Source of the DNA: Bacilli bacterium
GTDB taxonomy: Bacteria > Bacillota_I > Bacilli_A > RFN20 > CAG-826
NCBI GenBank assembly: GCA_017454295.1
Contig: JAFTDF010000013.1
Span: 1 to 41,543 of the forward strand
Direction of reading: 5' to 3'
Length of the DNA: 41,543 nucleotides
The position numbers were made by a program, and so were the translations under genes. The notes under the pieces were generated by a model that saw nothing but the letters and a program-made list of their open reading frames with translations, had not been told where the DNA came from and did not search any database. Of this stretch, positions 25,101-32,497 are shown piece after piece (positions within the stretch are counted from its first letter, which is position 1; each line of letters opens with the position of its first letter).

Positions 25101-25338
25101 CTTCGGTGTTGAGGACTTTGATGGCGAGGGTACGAGAACCTTCGTTGATCGGCCAGTCCTTCTTCATCGCATCCTTGTTGGTGATTTCGACGGAAGCGAT
25201 TTTGTCGACGTCGATCGAGGCGTGGGCATCGGAGCTGGATTGCTGCTGCGAGCTGCTGGATTGTCCGCCGCCGCAAGCGACGAGGCCAAACGCCGCGAGG
25301 GCGAGCATGGGGATGATGAATGTTTTGGCTTTTTTCAT
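22195..25338 (-). CDS. Very large surface lipoprotein with alternating Ig-like (BIG2) and OB-like domains
   Basis: A 1047-residue lipoprotein with signal KKAKTFIIPMLALAAFGLVAC (split around the membrane core) and Cys22, then a Ser/Gln spacer. In order: BIG2-like (about 47-132), OB-like (150-245), OB-like with FVLTDGTASIYVYANAV (250-335), a beta domain (335-445), two BIG2 (445-525, 525-605), OB-like with YNIVIWDGTAGTVARL (608-695), a beta domain (700-800), BIG2 (805-890) and a C-terminal beta-sandwich (895-1047). AGGAGGAATCAC precedes the ATG. It is the last gene of the transporter/nuclease operon. Domains like these bind polymers at the surface; I infer it holds nucleic acid or another polymer near the nuclease and importer. 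Confidence 0.78.
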   Translation of the reverse strand: MKKAKTFIIPMLALAAFGLVACGGGQSSSSQQQSSSDAHASIDVDKIASVEITNKDAMKKDWPINEGSRTLAIKVLNTEGKRLSETVLIGTGELKITTSNAEVADVVGAGVFAKAAGKATITVTCKGKTDTVEVNVVAPKVAQSVAATLQQIANLAQDETFPEAIMTKGVVKEITAAWDAGYGNISFKIKDADADNELLCYRVVPAEGIDGSKIKVGDEVVINGKIKNYKGTLEYDAGAAIQEWKDGGQQVIVVKNIADVKAGDSVELTGTVAAISKKAFVLTDGTASIYVYANAVPAIGTGDDQVNLAVGDVIKLTGTAAEYHGFVQIGNSGLAMEKVEGTPAAVTPTALTAEGANALKTAAAFTGYKAYSWTAKAETIDGQLCANVDGSDIKIQIPNSNVDVQVGKTYNFTGFFAAYDTKYDYALMVPMAAEEYHSDVSSVAVTGPTSVRAEESIYLFADCLPENAPQDVIWSSENPAIATVNAKGKVTGVAEGTVKIYATAFGTDIKDFIEITVGAKSAIPAEDVSVVSYPEGLNPGKSGLIVASVAPEGASTNLVYTSSDEEIAVVDEDGIVTAKAIGKVTITVSAKDVPTVKREIVIDVHAACLGDIQQGLVKAGDALELDARVMFAPANPGSGAYNIVIWDGTAGTVARLNKGIAVPTVGSTIKINGKVATYNGGYQLDSTASADLVGESSASIPEPIAVPIPAEAAAQAYEFAFGENPQLIPASGMFELDECVITGGSGNYIYFDFHGTPMETTIQGLDMKVGHTYKVEGFFYGTYTSGANKYLTFVPLKANEVEDTVYIDSTVNSVEEKKTIDIIAKTAGNTDDTYNWVSSDTSVATVDANGKVTGVKAGKTTITATSVANPARSASVEVTVTPAPAASYVSKAKYTFTNTHNSTAVTDGNTIKGWFTKASGDGIVSSVSNPTKVYPGANGGNGDTAWNLDNALKIGSSSAGGTVKITLSEAVSKVVITGYGWKNSIITTINGVDSDSLKANLANKTNVDANNVGESSFILSTPATELTISTNSTSIVITAIEFFVVGE

Positions 25339-25391
25339 GTGATTCCTCCTTTTTCTAGAAACACTTTTTTAAAGCTACTTTATAGACCGGA

Positions 25392-25865
25392 CTACTGAAC
25401 GAATGTCCGATCGTTAATTTCCCGGAGCAAGCGTTCGTTGGCCTTTTTCCGGGCAATGCCGGCAAAGACCAAACCGCCGCCTACGCCAAGAAGAATAACC
25501 GAGGCGATAAGCAACACGAGGAATACGTAGAATTCCGCGCAGTTGACGACCAGTTGGTACTGGTTGGATGGCTTCTTCGCAAGAAAGAAGAAGAGGATGG
25601 AGATGGCTAGAGCGATGATGCCCACGGAGACGTTGCCCATCCCGGAGGCAAAGAAGTTCCGGGCGCGTTGGATTTGGGCGTGGGCGGCACGGGAGAGGGA
25701 CTTGGTCTCCTCTTCGTCGATGTCGTGATGGACCAAATGGCCGCAGCGGGGGCAAACATAGGCGATTTTGGTGTTTTCCCCCACTTCCGGGGCGAGGGAA
25801 AGGGAGGGCGACTTCGCTTCGAGTTTGGTCTCGTCGATTCGTTTTGCGCAATGGGTGCAATACAT
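25392..25865 (-). CDS. Zinc-ribbon membrane protein
   Basis: A 157-residue protein. The N-terminal CTHC near 3-6 and CPRC near 38-41 form a split zinc ribbon. An alpha segment (about 52-75) leads to two membrane helices (about 78-96 and 110-138), and a basic tail follows. AAGGAGG precedes the ATG. It sits between the nuclease and the giant lipoprotein with small gaps, so it is part of the operon. Its role is unknown; it might help assemble or regulate the surface proteins. Confidence 0.7.
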   Translation of the reverse strand: MYCTHCAKRIDETKLEAKSPSLSLAPEVGENTKIAYVCPRCGHLVHHDIDEEETKSLSRAAHAQIQRARNFFASGMGNVSVGIIALAISILFFFLAKKPSNQYQLVVNCAEFYVFLVLLIASVILLGVGGGLVFAGIARKKANERLLREINDRTFVQ

Positions 25866-25878
25866 AGACGCCTCCTTT

Positions 25879-27330
25879 TTATTCGCTAGCCGGCACGTAA
25901 ACCATGTCTTCGCTGCTGCGGGGCAAGATCTCGAGCTGGAGCTTCCCGGATTGGGTGGTGTGGGTGGTCAAGACGCCAGAGATTTTGAAGGTCTTGCCGA
26001 CGAGCAAGTCCTCGGTGGCCCAGGTGGTGCCTTTCTCGGGCTGGTAGTTGAAGGTGTAATAGGCATGGAACTTCGCGTTTTCGAAGTACATGTAGGTCGC
26101 GCTGCTGGTCTTATTGATCGAGGAGACGGTCACCTCGGTGGTCACCGAGACCGAGCAATAGAGGGATTCATAGTTGCTATCGACGAGCATCTGGTCGACT
26201 TGAGCGGCCGTGTATTCGAAGTTATGGAGCGCATGCTCATCGGTATTGGCCGCGGCTTTGATGACGACCTTGGCATCGTTTTCGCTATAGGCGACGGTGG
26301 GCAAGGTGACGTCGGTGATTTGGAAGCCGAATTGCGATTCCAAGGCCAAACCGCACACCTGGATATAGGTGTTGGGGATCGTGAACTTAGAGGGAATGGC
26401 GCCCATGCCGCAGAAAATGTTGATGGCGGCGTATTCGCCCTTCAAGGTACCGTCGGGATTCTTGACGGCATTGCCCTCGGCATCCTTTTCGGGGAAGAAA
26501 TCGGTAATGTAAAGAACGTGGTTGGAGAAGCCGGCAACCGTCCCTTGGACGCGGACTTTCTTATTGTGGTAGGCGTTTTCGTGGGTCGGGTCGGCCAACG
26601 TCGCCACCACTTCCTTCTTCAAATCGAGGAGGGAAGCGTCTTCGTAGTCGCCGTAGTTATAGAGTTCATCGGGCAATCCGGAATGGAGGTTGAGTTTATA
26701 TTCCTTGGCTTGGGCTTCGGCGGCATAGAAGGTCTCGACATAGTCGGGGACTTCGTTGACGGCTTTGACCCAGGAAAGACCCTCTTGGACGATCATGAGG
26801 TTGAGCAGTTTCATCTCGGAGATGGGGGCATCCTTCTTTTCGGTGTTGACCCAAATCAAAGAGAGGTAACGGCTACCGGTGCTATCGGCTTGGGGCTTGG
26901 CGTAGGTTAGCGAAGCCGCGGTGACGACGATGGTGCCGTTTTTATCGGCTTCTTCGAGGATCTTGGCGGTGTAATTGCTCGCCGGTTTGCCATAAGGCTG
27001 AACCTTACCGGTGGATTCGGGGGTATCAATGCCATAGAAACGGGATTTGATGGTGTCGTCGATGGCGCTGGAATAGACCGGGGTAAAGTGGGCGGTATCG
27101 CCGTCGATGGCGCTGTGGAGTTTGACCTGTGCCACGCCATCGGTCATGAACTTGCGGTCTTTGTATTCGAGTTTGAGTTTGACCGCGCTACTAGAAGCAT
27201 AGTCCACCCAGTTGGCGTCGCCTTTGGATTTTTCGCCGCCTTGGGAGGCTTGGCTTTGGCTACCAGCGCCGCAAGAAGCGAGGGCGCTAACGGCGAGGAC
27301 CAATGGGAAAAGGGAACGGATTTTCATCAT
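25879..27330 (-). CDS. Surface nuclease lipoprotein, staphylococcal nuclease (SNase) fold
   Basis: A 483-residue lipoprotein (lipid Cys20). Residues about 62-215 are an SNase domain: AIDGDTAHF gives D76/D78, RFYGIDTPES gives R97, D102 and E105, and SRYLSLIW gives R154. These match the Ca-binding and catalytic set of staphylococcal nuclease (D19/D21, R35, D40, E43, R87). An OB-like domain follows (about 235-330, NKKVRVQGTVAGFSNHVLYI), then another beta domain with TFKISGVLTTHTTQSGKLQL. It should cut DNA or RNA outside the cell. Its start overlaps the stop of the binding-protein gene upstream (TAATGATG), so expression is coupled to the ABC importer. Confidence 0.85.
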   Translation of the reverse strand: MMKIRSLFPLVLAVSALASCGAGSQSQASQGGEKSKGDANWVDYASSSAVKLKLEYKDRKFMTDGVAQVKLHSAIDGDTAHFTPVYSSAIDDTIKSRFYGIDTPESTGKVQPYGKPASNYTAKILEEADKNGTIVVTAASLTYAKPQADSTGSRYLSLIWVNTEKKDAPISEMKLLNLMIVQEGLSWVKAVNEVPDYVETFYAAEAQAKEYKLNLHSGLPDELYNYGDYEDASLLDLKKEVVATLADPTHENAYHNKKVRVQGTVAGFSNHVLYITDFFPEKDAEGNAVKNPDGTLKGEYAAINIFCGMGAIPSKFTIPNTYIQVCGLALESQFGFQITDVTLPTVAYSENDAKVVIKAAANTDEHALHNFEYTAAQVDQMLVDSNYESLYCSVSVTTEVTVSSINKTSSATYMYFENAKFHAYYTFNYQPEKGTTWATEDLLVGKTFKISGVLTTHTTQSGKLQLEILPRSSEDMVYVPASE

Positions 27331-28775
27331 TAGAATCCTTTCTTGGCCTGAGTGATCGCCTCATCGAAGATCTGCGTGACGGTGCCACCGGTGCCACGGA
27401 GGGCCGCGGTGACGATACCACCGCATTGATCACGGAGTTCGGCCGAGCCTTTGAAGACGGCGGAATTGAAGTAATTGCCGTTGATGTCATTGATCAGGAC
27501 TTGGGCGGTTTCGGCGTAGATTTCGCCGTTTTCGAGGAATTCGGCGAATTCGGGGGTGTCATAGGCGCTATAACGGACGGGGAGGTAACCTTCCGAGCCG
27601 TAGATGCAAAGATAGACGTTGCTATCGGGGTTGGTAATGTATTTGTAGAACTGCCAACCGTATTTCGCCCGTTCGTCATTGGCTTCTTTGGAAAGGGAAG
27701 GATTCTTCAAGAAAGCCACGGTCGGGCCTTGGGAAACGTAAGAGGGGTTGTTATTGGAAACGGGGACTTTGGCGACGGCCACCTCGAAGGCAGCGCCTTC
27801 AGGCATGGCATAGCCCGTGCCGCCGCTGGAGCCAATTTCGAAGAGGGATTCACCGGCTTTGAAGGAGTCGGAACCATAGGTTCCTTCCACGCCTTTGGTG
27901 GTCAAGAGGCCTTTGTTACGAGCTTCGACCAAGGAAGTGACGAAGGCTTCGGCTTTGGTGCGGTTTTCGCCGGTTTCGAAATCGATTTGTCCTCTGTTGA
28001 GGTTATTGATTGAGCAATAACCGATCTTTTCTTGGAAAAGTTTGGAGATGAAGAGGTTGGAATCGGAGTCATACCAAATCGGCTGCTTCATCGTATCCAA
28101 AACGGTGGATTTATTCGCTAAACAATGTTCCCCGAATTTGAGGAATTCATCCCAGGTGAGGCTTCCGATGAATTCTTTGATCTTATCGTCGCTATTGGCG
28201 ATTTCGGGTTTATAAGTCGCCATGGCGCGCTTGGCCGCATCGAAGTTATAGAACATGACTTCGGAGGACTTCATAAAGGGCATCGAGTAGGTGCCTTGGT
28301 GGATATAGTGGTTCCCTTCGTCGATGAAGGCTTCGACAAAGTCGTCTTTGCCCTTGGCATCGCCTAAATAGGATTGTTTGCCAAAGCCGATCTCGGCATC
28401 TTCCATATAGGGGGCGACGTTATAGACATAGTCACCGGCCTTGGGCTCGTTGGCCAAATAGTTAGCGACGTGGTCGGGATAGGCGATGGCCATGGTGGGG
28501 ACGTTCCCGGCGGAGAAGCCGTTGGTCACCTTGTTGAGCATATCGTCATAGGAGCCTTGATAGGTGATATCGATCCGGACCTTGACGTTTTGCTGCTTCT
28601 CCATGATGGAGGCGAATTCGTTGGCCTTCTTCTGCAAGGCTTCGGCGTTTTTCTGACCGAAGGTCGTCCAGAAGGGGACCACGATTTCCTTGGAGGGAGA
28701 GGAAGAACCCCCGCCGCAGCTAGCCAAAGCGGCGGCGAGTAAGGGTAAGGTTAATGCAAATGGTTTGAATTTCAT
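27330..28775 (-). CDS. ABC transporter solute-binding lipoprotein (sugar-type family 1)
   Basis: A 481-residue binding protein with signal and lipid Cys20 followed by GGGSSSPS. It has the family-1 opening VPFWTTFGQKNAEALQKKAN and then VRIDITYQGSYDDMLNKV, with GTYSMPFMKSSEVMFYN in the first lobe and GPTVAFLKNP in the second. It is a paralogue of the gene just upstream (28840-30315), sharing the FWTTF/FWSTF and GTYSxPxxKSxExMFYN motifs. AAGGAG precedes the ATG. Family members bind sugars, glycerol-phosphate compounds or, in mycoplasmas with a nuclease next door, possibly nucleotides or nucleosides. Confidence 0.85.
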   Translation of the reverse strand: MKFKPFALTLPLLAAALASCGGGSSSPSKEIVVPFWTTFGQKNAEALQKKANEFASIMEKQQNVKVRIDITYQGSYDDMLNKVTNGFSAGNVPTMAIAYPDHVANYLANEPKAGDYVYNVAPYMEDAEIGFGKQSYLGDAKGKDDFVEAFIDEGNHYIHQGTYSMPFMKSSEVMFYNFDAAKRAMATYKPEIANSDDKIKEFIGSLTWDEFLKFGEHCLANKSTVLDTMKQPIWYDSDSNLFISKLFQEKIGYCSINNLNRGQIDFETGENRTKAEAFVTSLVEARNKGLLTTKGVEGTYGSDSFKAGESLFEIGSSGGTGYAMPEGAAFEVAVAKVPVSNNNPSYVSQGPTVAFLKNPSLSKEANDERAKYGWQFYKYITNPDSNVYLCIYGSEGYLPVRYSAYDTPEFAEFLENGEIYAETAQVLINDINGNYFNSAVFKGSAELRDQCGGIVTAALRGTGGTVTQIFDEAITQAKKGF

Positions 28776-28819
28776 GGGATTTCTCCTTGCCTTTGCGGCG
28801 GGGGTAAGTGATTTAGGGT

Positions 28820-28836
28820 GAAGAATCTAATTCTTC
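28820..28836 (-). promoter_or_regulatory. Stem-loop between the two binding-protein genes
   Basis: GAAGAAT-CTA-ATTCTTC, a perfect 7-bp stem with a 3-nt loop, lies right after the stop codon of the upstream binding-protein gene. There is no T run, so it is more likely a transcript-stabilising or processing hairpin than a terminator. Confidence 0.5.
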
Positions 28837-28839
28837 GGA

Positions 28840-30315
28840 TTACATCTTGGCGAGGACGTTGTTTTTGGCGTCGTCGAAGAGTTTGTTGAGGGAATCGTCG
28901 GTGAGGCTTTCTTGCATCAAGGCATTGGTGAAGAGGGCACCGGCTTGTTTACGGGCTTCCGCGGAACCTTTGAAGACGGCGTTGGCGAAGAGATCATCGG
29001 CAACGGTGGTCACGTATTGGGAGACGCGGGCCTTGATCATATCGACGGTGCGGGGTTGCTTGCCTTCGAGGGAGGCATATTCGGCATAAGCTTCGGAGTC
29101 GAGGGTGCTGTAACGGATGGGGTTGTAACCGGAGTTGATGGCCCAAACGGCGGCATTATCGACGTTGGTGAAGAACTTGTAGAAGAGCCAAGAAGCAAGG
29201 CGGCGATTCTCGTCTTTGTGATCGAGGAGGGCAATGGAGGGGCCTTGGTTGATGACTTTGGCGGCTTTGCCGGCGGCATGAGGAATCTTAGCGACGCCGG
29301 TGTCGAAGTTATCGGACTTCTGGTAGCTGGCACCACCGGTGGAACCGACGGAGAAGAGGGTATAACCAGCGGTGAAGTTCTCGTTGGTGTACTTGTTCTC
29401 GTTGGAACCTTTGGTGAGGAAATAGGGGGTGCCTTCCTTATGGGCATAGCCATAGAACTTCTTGAGGAGGCCCTTCATGCCATCGTTGACGAAATCGATG
29501 GAACCGGTGCCAGTGGCCTTGTCGATGGAGGTGTAACCATAACCATATTGTTCGGCAAGGGTGATGAAGAGGTTGTCGTCGGAGTCATAGGCGAAGACGG
29601 CGGTCTTCTTATCACCGGTTTGGAGGATCTTCTTATCGGCGGCAAGCCCATCGTTATAGGCGACGATGGCGGGGCAGAGCTTATCGAAGAGTTCTTCCCA
29701 GGTGAGGTTGTTGATATAGGCCTCGGTCAAGGGTTTGCCTTCGTTGATGGTCGGGTCTTGCGCGGAGAGGTTGAGCCCGATGAGCACGTCCTTGTTGTAG
29801 AACATGGCTTCGGTGGACTTGGCGACGGGGACGGAATAGGTGCCTTCGATCGGATAGGACTGGCCTTCGTCGATGTAAGCTTTGATGACGTCGGCTTTTT
29901 CGTCGGCGGCCCAGCCGTATTCGGCGTTATTCATATAATCGTCGAGTTTGACGACGGCGCCATACTGCATGAGTTCCTGAACGGAGTCGGGATAACCGAC
30001 GAACATATCGGGGTGGGATTGGGCGGCGAGGTTTTCGATGACTTTGTCCTTAAGGGCGTCATAGGAACCGGATTCCTTCTTGATTTCGACGGTGACCTTG
30101 GGTTCGAGTTCCATGAACTTCTTGGCCGCTTCTTGGATGGTGGACTGGTAGTTGTCGTTGAAGGTGGACCAGAAGGTGATGGAGGTTTCTTCTTTGATGA
30201 TGCCGCCCTTTTGTTCGTGGGAGGTCAACGTGGCCTTGCTGGAAGTGGCACCACCGCCGCAGGAGGCCAGAAGCATTGCTGCTGCAATCGGTAAGATGAG
30301 TTTGGATTTGGACAT
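28840..30315 (-). CDS. ABC transporter solute-binding lipoprotein (sugar-type family 1)
   Basis: A 491-residue binding protein with signal and lipid Cys19 (LLASCGGGATS). The first lobe has SITFWSTFNDNYQSTIQEAA, DMFVGYPDSVQELM and GTYSVPVAKSTEAMFYNKDV; the second has GPSIALLDHKDENRR and NPIRYSTLDSEAY. AAGGAGAAATTCGCA precedes the ATG. It is the first of two tandem paralogues that serve one permease pair, which suggests a widened or two-stage substrate range. A stem-loop lies in the leader between it and the permease gene. Confidence 0.87.
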   Translation of the reverse strand: MSKSKLILPIAAAMLLASCGGGATSSKATLTSHEQKGGIIKEETSITFWSTFNDNYQSTIQEAAKKFMELEPKVTVEIKKESGSYDALKDKVIENLAAQSHPDMFVGYPDSVQELMQYGAVVKLDDYMNNAEYGWAADEKADVIKAYIDEGQSYPIEGTYSVPVAKSTEAMFYNKDVLIGLNLSAQDPTINEGKPLTEAYINNLTWEELFDKLCPAIVAYNDGLAADKKILQTGDKKTAVFAYDSDDNLFITLAEQYGYGYTSIDKATGTGSIDFVNDGMKGLLKKFYGYAHKEGTPYFLTKGSNENKYTNENFTAGYTLFSVGSTGGASYQKSDNFDTGVAKIPHAAGKAAKVINQGPSIALLDHKDENRRLASWLFYKFFTNVDNAAVWAINSGYNPIRYSTLDSEAYAEYASLEGKQPRTVDMIKARVSQYVTTVADDLFANAVFKGSAEARKQAGALFTNALMQESLTDDSLNKLFDDAKNNVLAKM

Positions 30316-30352
30316 TGCGAATTTCTCCTTTGATTTCTTGAATGTCTATATA

Positions 30353-30375
30353 TTTATCAGCACACGCTTGATAAA
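30353..30375 (-). promoter_or_regulatory. Stem-loop between permease and binding-protein genes
   Basis: TTTATCA (30353-30359) pairs with TGATAAA (30369-30375) around 9 nt. Such intercistronic hairpins often mark mRNA cuts that let binding protein be made in excess of the permeases. Confidence 0.5.
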
Positions 30376-30392
30376 TCGAAGTTAGGGGGCGA

Positions 30393-31376
30393 TTAGCCTT
30401 TGATGCCGGCGCGCCCAACGCCTTTCATGATGTATTTACGGAAGAAGATGAACAAGAGGAATAACGGCACGGTGACGAGCACGGTGGCGGCGGTTTGATA
30501 CCCATAGAAGGTGATGCCGGCATCGACGTCGACGAAGGCCGAGCCACGAAGACCGTTCGAGATGAGACGGTATTCGTTTTCGGAGGTGACTAAGTTGGGC
30601 CACACATAGGAGTTCCAAGTGCCCATGAACTTCAAGATGGTGATGGAGATTAGGGTCGGGGAAGCAAGAGGCACCATGACCTTCCAAAGGAAGGACCAGT
30701 CCGATTTGCCATCGACCTTGGCGGCCAAATAGAGTTCATTGGGGATTTGCTTAAAGTTTTGACGGAGCAAATAGATGTAGAAGACCGAAATCCAGAACGG
30801 CACGATCATCGCCAAATAGGCATCCATCAAGGTTTGCCCTTCGCCGACCCAACCAAAGGAGGCGACGGTGATGTAGTTGGTGATGACCATCATTTCGCCC
30901 GGGATCATCATCGTCATCAAGAAGATGGCGAAGACGGCGTCGCGGCCTTTGAATTTCAAACGGGCAAAGGCGAACGCGGCCAAGATGGTGGTGAGCAAGG
31001 TCCCGATGGTCGAGAAGATGGCAACGACGATGGTGTTGCGCATATAGGTCGAGAAATCGAAGACCTGGAAGACGTGGACGTAGTTGCTCCACATGACGAT
31101 GGTGGGGAAGAAGGTTTGGTTGGCACTGCGGATTTCTTCGTTTTGCTTTAACGAAGTGATGATCATCCAGTAGAAGGGGAAGACCACCACCACGGCCAAG
31201 GCCAAGATGAAGAGATAGGTGAAGATCGTCATGATGATGTGGCTGGCCTTTTCGGCGCGCTTGATGGCGTCGACGGTTTTGCCGGCCTCATCCAAAGACA
31301 AGACGATGTCTTCATTGACTTCGACGTCTTTGAAGTCGATGTAGGTTTTCTTATTGATAGAGGTAACTTCGCTCAT
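30393..31376 (-). CDS. ABC transporter permease, MalG/UgpE type
   Basis: A 327-residue inner-membrane permease with six predicted helices after a cytoplasmic N-terminal extension of about 45 residues. The EAA loop reads ELYLAAKVDGKSDWSFLWKVMVPL cut short here to its core AAKVDGKSDWSF, the contact with the ATPase. The first helix (YLFILALAVVVVFPFYWMII) and the ending (FFRKYIMKGVGRAGIKG) match the family. AAGGAGG precedes the ATG; the gene follows the partner permease after 12 bp. Confidence 0.9.
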   Translation of the reverse strand: MSEVTSINKKTYIDFKDVEVNEDIVLSLDEAGKTVDAIKRAEKASHIIMTIFTYLFILALAVVVVFPFYWMIITSLKQNEEIRSANQTFFPTIVMWSNYVHVFQVFDFSTYMRNTIVVAIFSTIGTLLTTILAAFAFARLKFKGRDAVFAIFLMTMMIPGEMMVITNYITVASFGWVGEGQTLMDAYLAMIVPFWISVFYIYLLRQNFKQIPNELYLAAKVDGKSDWSFLWKVMVPLASPTLISITILKFMGTWNSYVWPNLVTSENEYRLISNGLRGSAFVDVDAGITFYGYQTAATVLVTVPLFLLFIFFRKYIMKGVGRAGIKG

Positions 31377-31388
31377 GGGATTGCCTCC

Positions 31389-32483
31389 TTAATAATGAAC
31401 CCGCTTCTTCGCGACCGCGCCTTGGAGGGCGGTGAAGAGAAGGATGATGACGAAGAGGAAGACGGCGGCAGCCGCGGCAGCCGAGGTATTGGTCTGCAGG
31501 TTGTCGTAGACGTAGTAAACCATGGTGAGCATGTTCTTGTCGGTCGAATATTGACCCAAGGTGCCCGGACCATTGAACAAGCCGACGATCGCGGTGTATT
31601 CCTTCCACGCCCCGATAAAGGAAGTGATCAACAAATAGAGGATCTGCGGGGAGAGGAGGGGAACGGTGATACGCCAGAGGACTTTCGACTTCGGGGCGCT
31701 ATCGATTTGGGCGGCTTGGTAATACTGCTTATCGATGCCTTGTAAGCCCGAGAGCAAGACCAAGATCTTAAAGGGGATGGAGCCCCAGACGATATACATC
31801 ATCAAGGGGATCATGGCCGTCCAGCGGTCCGCCCCGTAAATCCAGGTCGTATCGGTTCCGAAGAGGAAGTTGATGATGCCTTGTTTATCAAAGATAACGG
31901 AGAACACCATACCGACGGCGATCGTGTTGGTGACATAGGGGAGGAAGAAGATGGTTTGGAGCACCTTCTGGAACCATTTGATGGAGTTCAAGGCCACGGC
32001 GATGAGCAAGGACAATAACGTCGACACCGGAACCGTGATGATCACCACCAAGAAGGTATTGGGGATGGCGTAACGGACAAAGTCGAGTTCCTTGGCCCCA
32101 CTGCTACTCTCGGTTAAGCCCAAGATATAGGTGAAATTGGTGAGGGTGAGTCCATCGAATTCGCCCGAGGCGTATTTGTAGTTGCTGGTGAAGGCGATGA
32201 ACATCGTGTTCACAAGCGGATAGATCAAGAAGACCGCGATCAAAATGATGACCGGGGCGAGGTAAAGCCAGCCCTTCCAGTTGTTCTTGGCACCGATATC
32301 CTCGATCCCACGGGTCTGGTAGGCCTTGGTTTTCGCCTTCTTCGAAACCAGGCGGACAACGACATCGTGTTCCGCGTCATAGCCTTCCTGATAAACAGGA
32401 CGCTCTTCGGCGAAAAGCTCGTTGACGCCAAGAGACGGCGGTTGTTCGGTCATCTTCTTTTTAAATAACGAAGAGATTCCCAT
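31389..32483 (-). CDS. ABC transporter permease, MalF/UgpA type
   Basis: A 364-residue permease with a cytoplasmic N-terminal extension of about 70 residues and six helices, the first near 75-95 (WLYLAPVIILIAVFLIYPLV). The EAA loop core is YQAAQIDSAPKSKVLWRI, then VPLLSP. It follows the ATPase gene after 14 bp with only a GGGG ribosome site, so translation is probably coupled. With the MalG-type partner it forms the import channel. Confidence 0.9.
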   Translation of the reverse strand: MGISSLFKKKMTEQPPSLGVNELFAEERPVYQEGYDAEHDVVVRLVSKKAKTKAYQTRGIEDIGAKNNWKGWLYLAPVIILIAVFLIYPLVNTMFIAFTSNYKYASGEFDGLTLTNFTYILGLTESSSGAKELDFVRYAIPNTFLVVIITVPVSTLLSLLIAVALNSIKWFQKVLQTIFFLPYVTNTIAVGMVFSVIFDKQGIINFLFGTDTTWIYGADRWTAMIPLMMYIVWGSIPFKILVLLSGLQGIDKQYYQAAQIDSAPKSKVLWRITVPLLSPQILYLLITSFIGAWKEYTAIVGLFNGPGTLGQYSTDKNMLTMVYYVYDNLQTNTSAAAAAAVFLFVIILLFTALQGAVAKKRVHY

Positions 32484-32497
32484 ACGTCTTGCCCCGC

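Noticed and set aside
28912..30294. A 460-codon open frame on the plus strand opposite the binding-protein gene.
   Set aside because: It is Gly/Val/Asp-rich with no ribosome site or motif and mirrors the codon bias of a convincing lipoprotein gene. Similar mirror frames lie opposite most genes of the operon, for example at 23161-23949 and 32489-33325.
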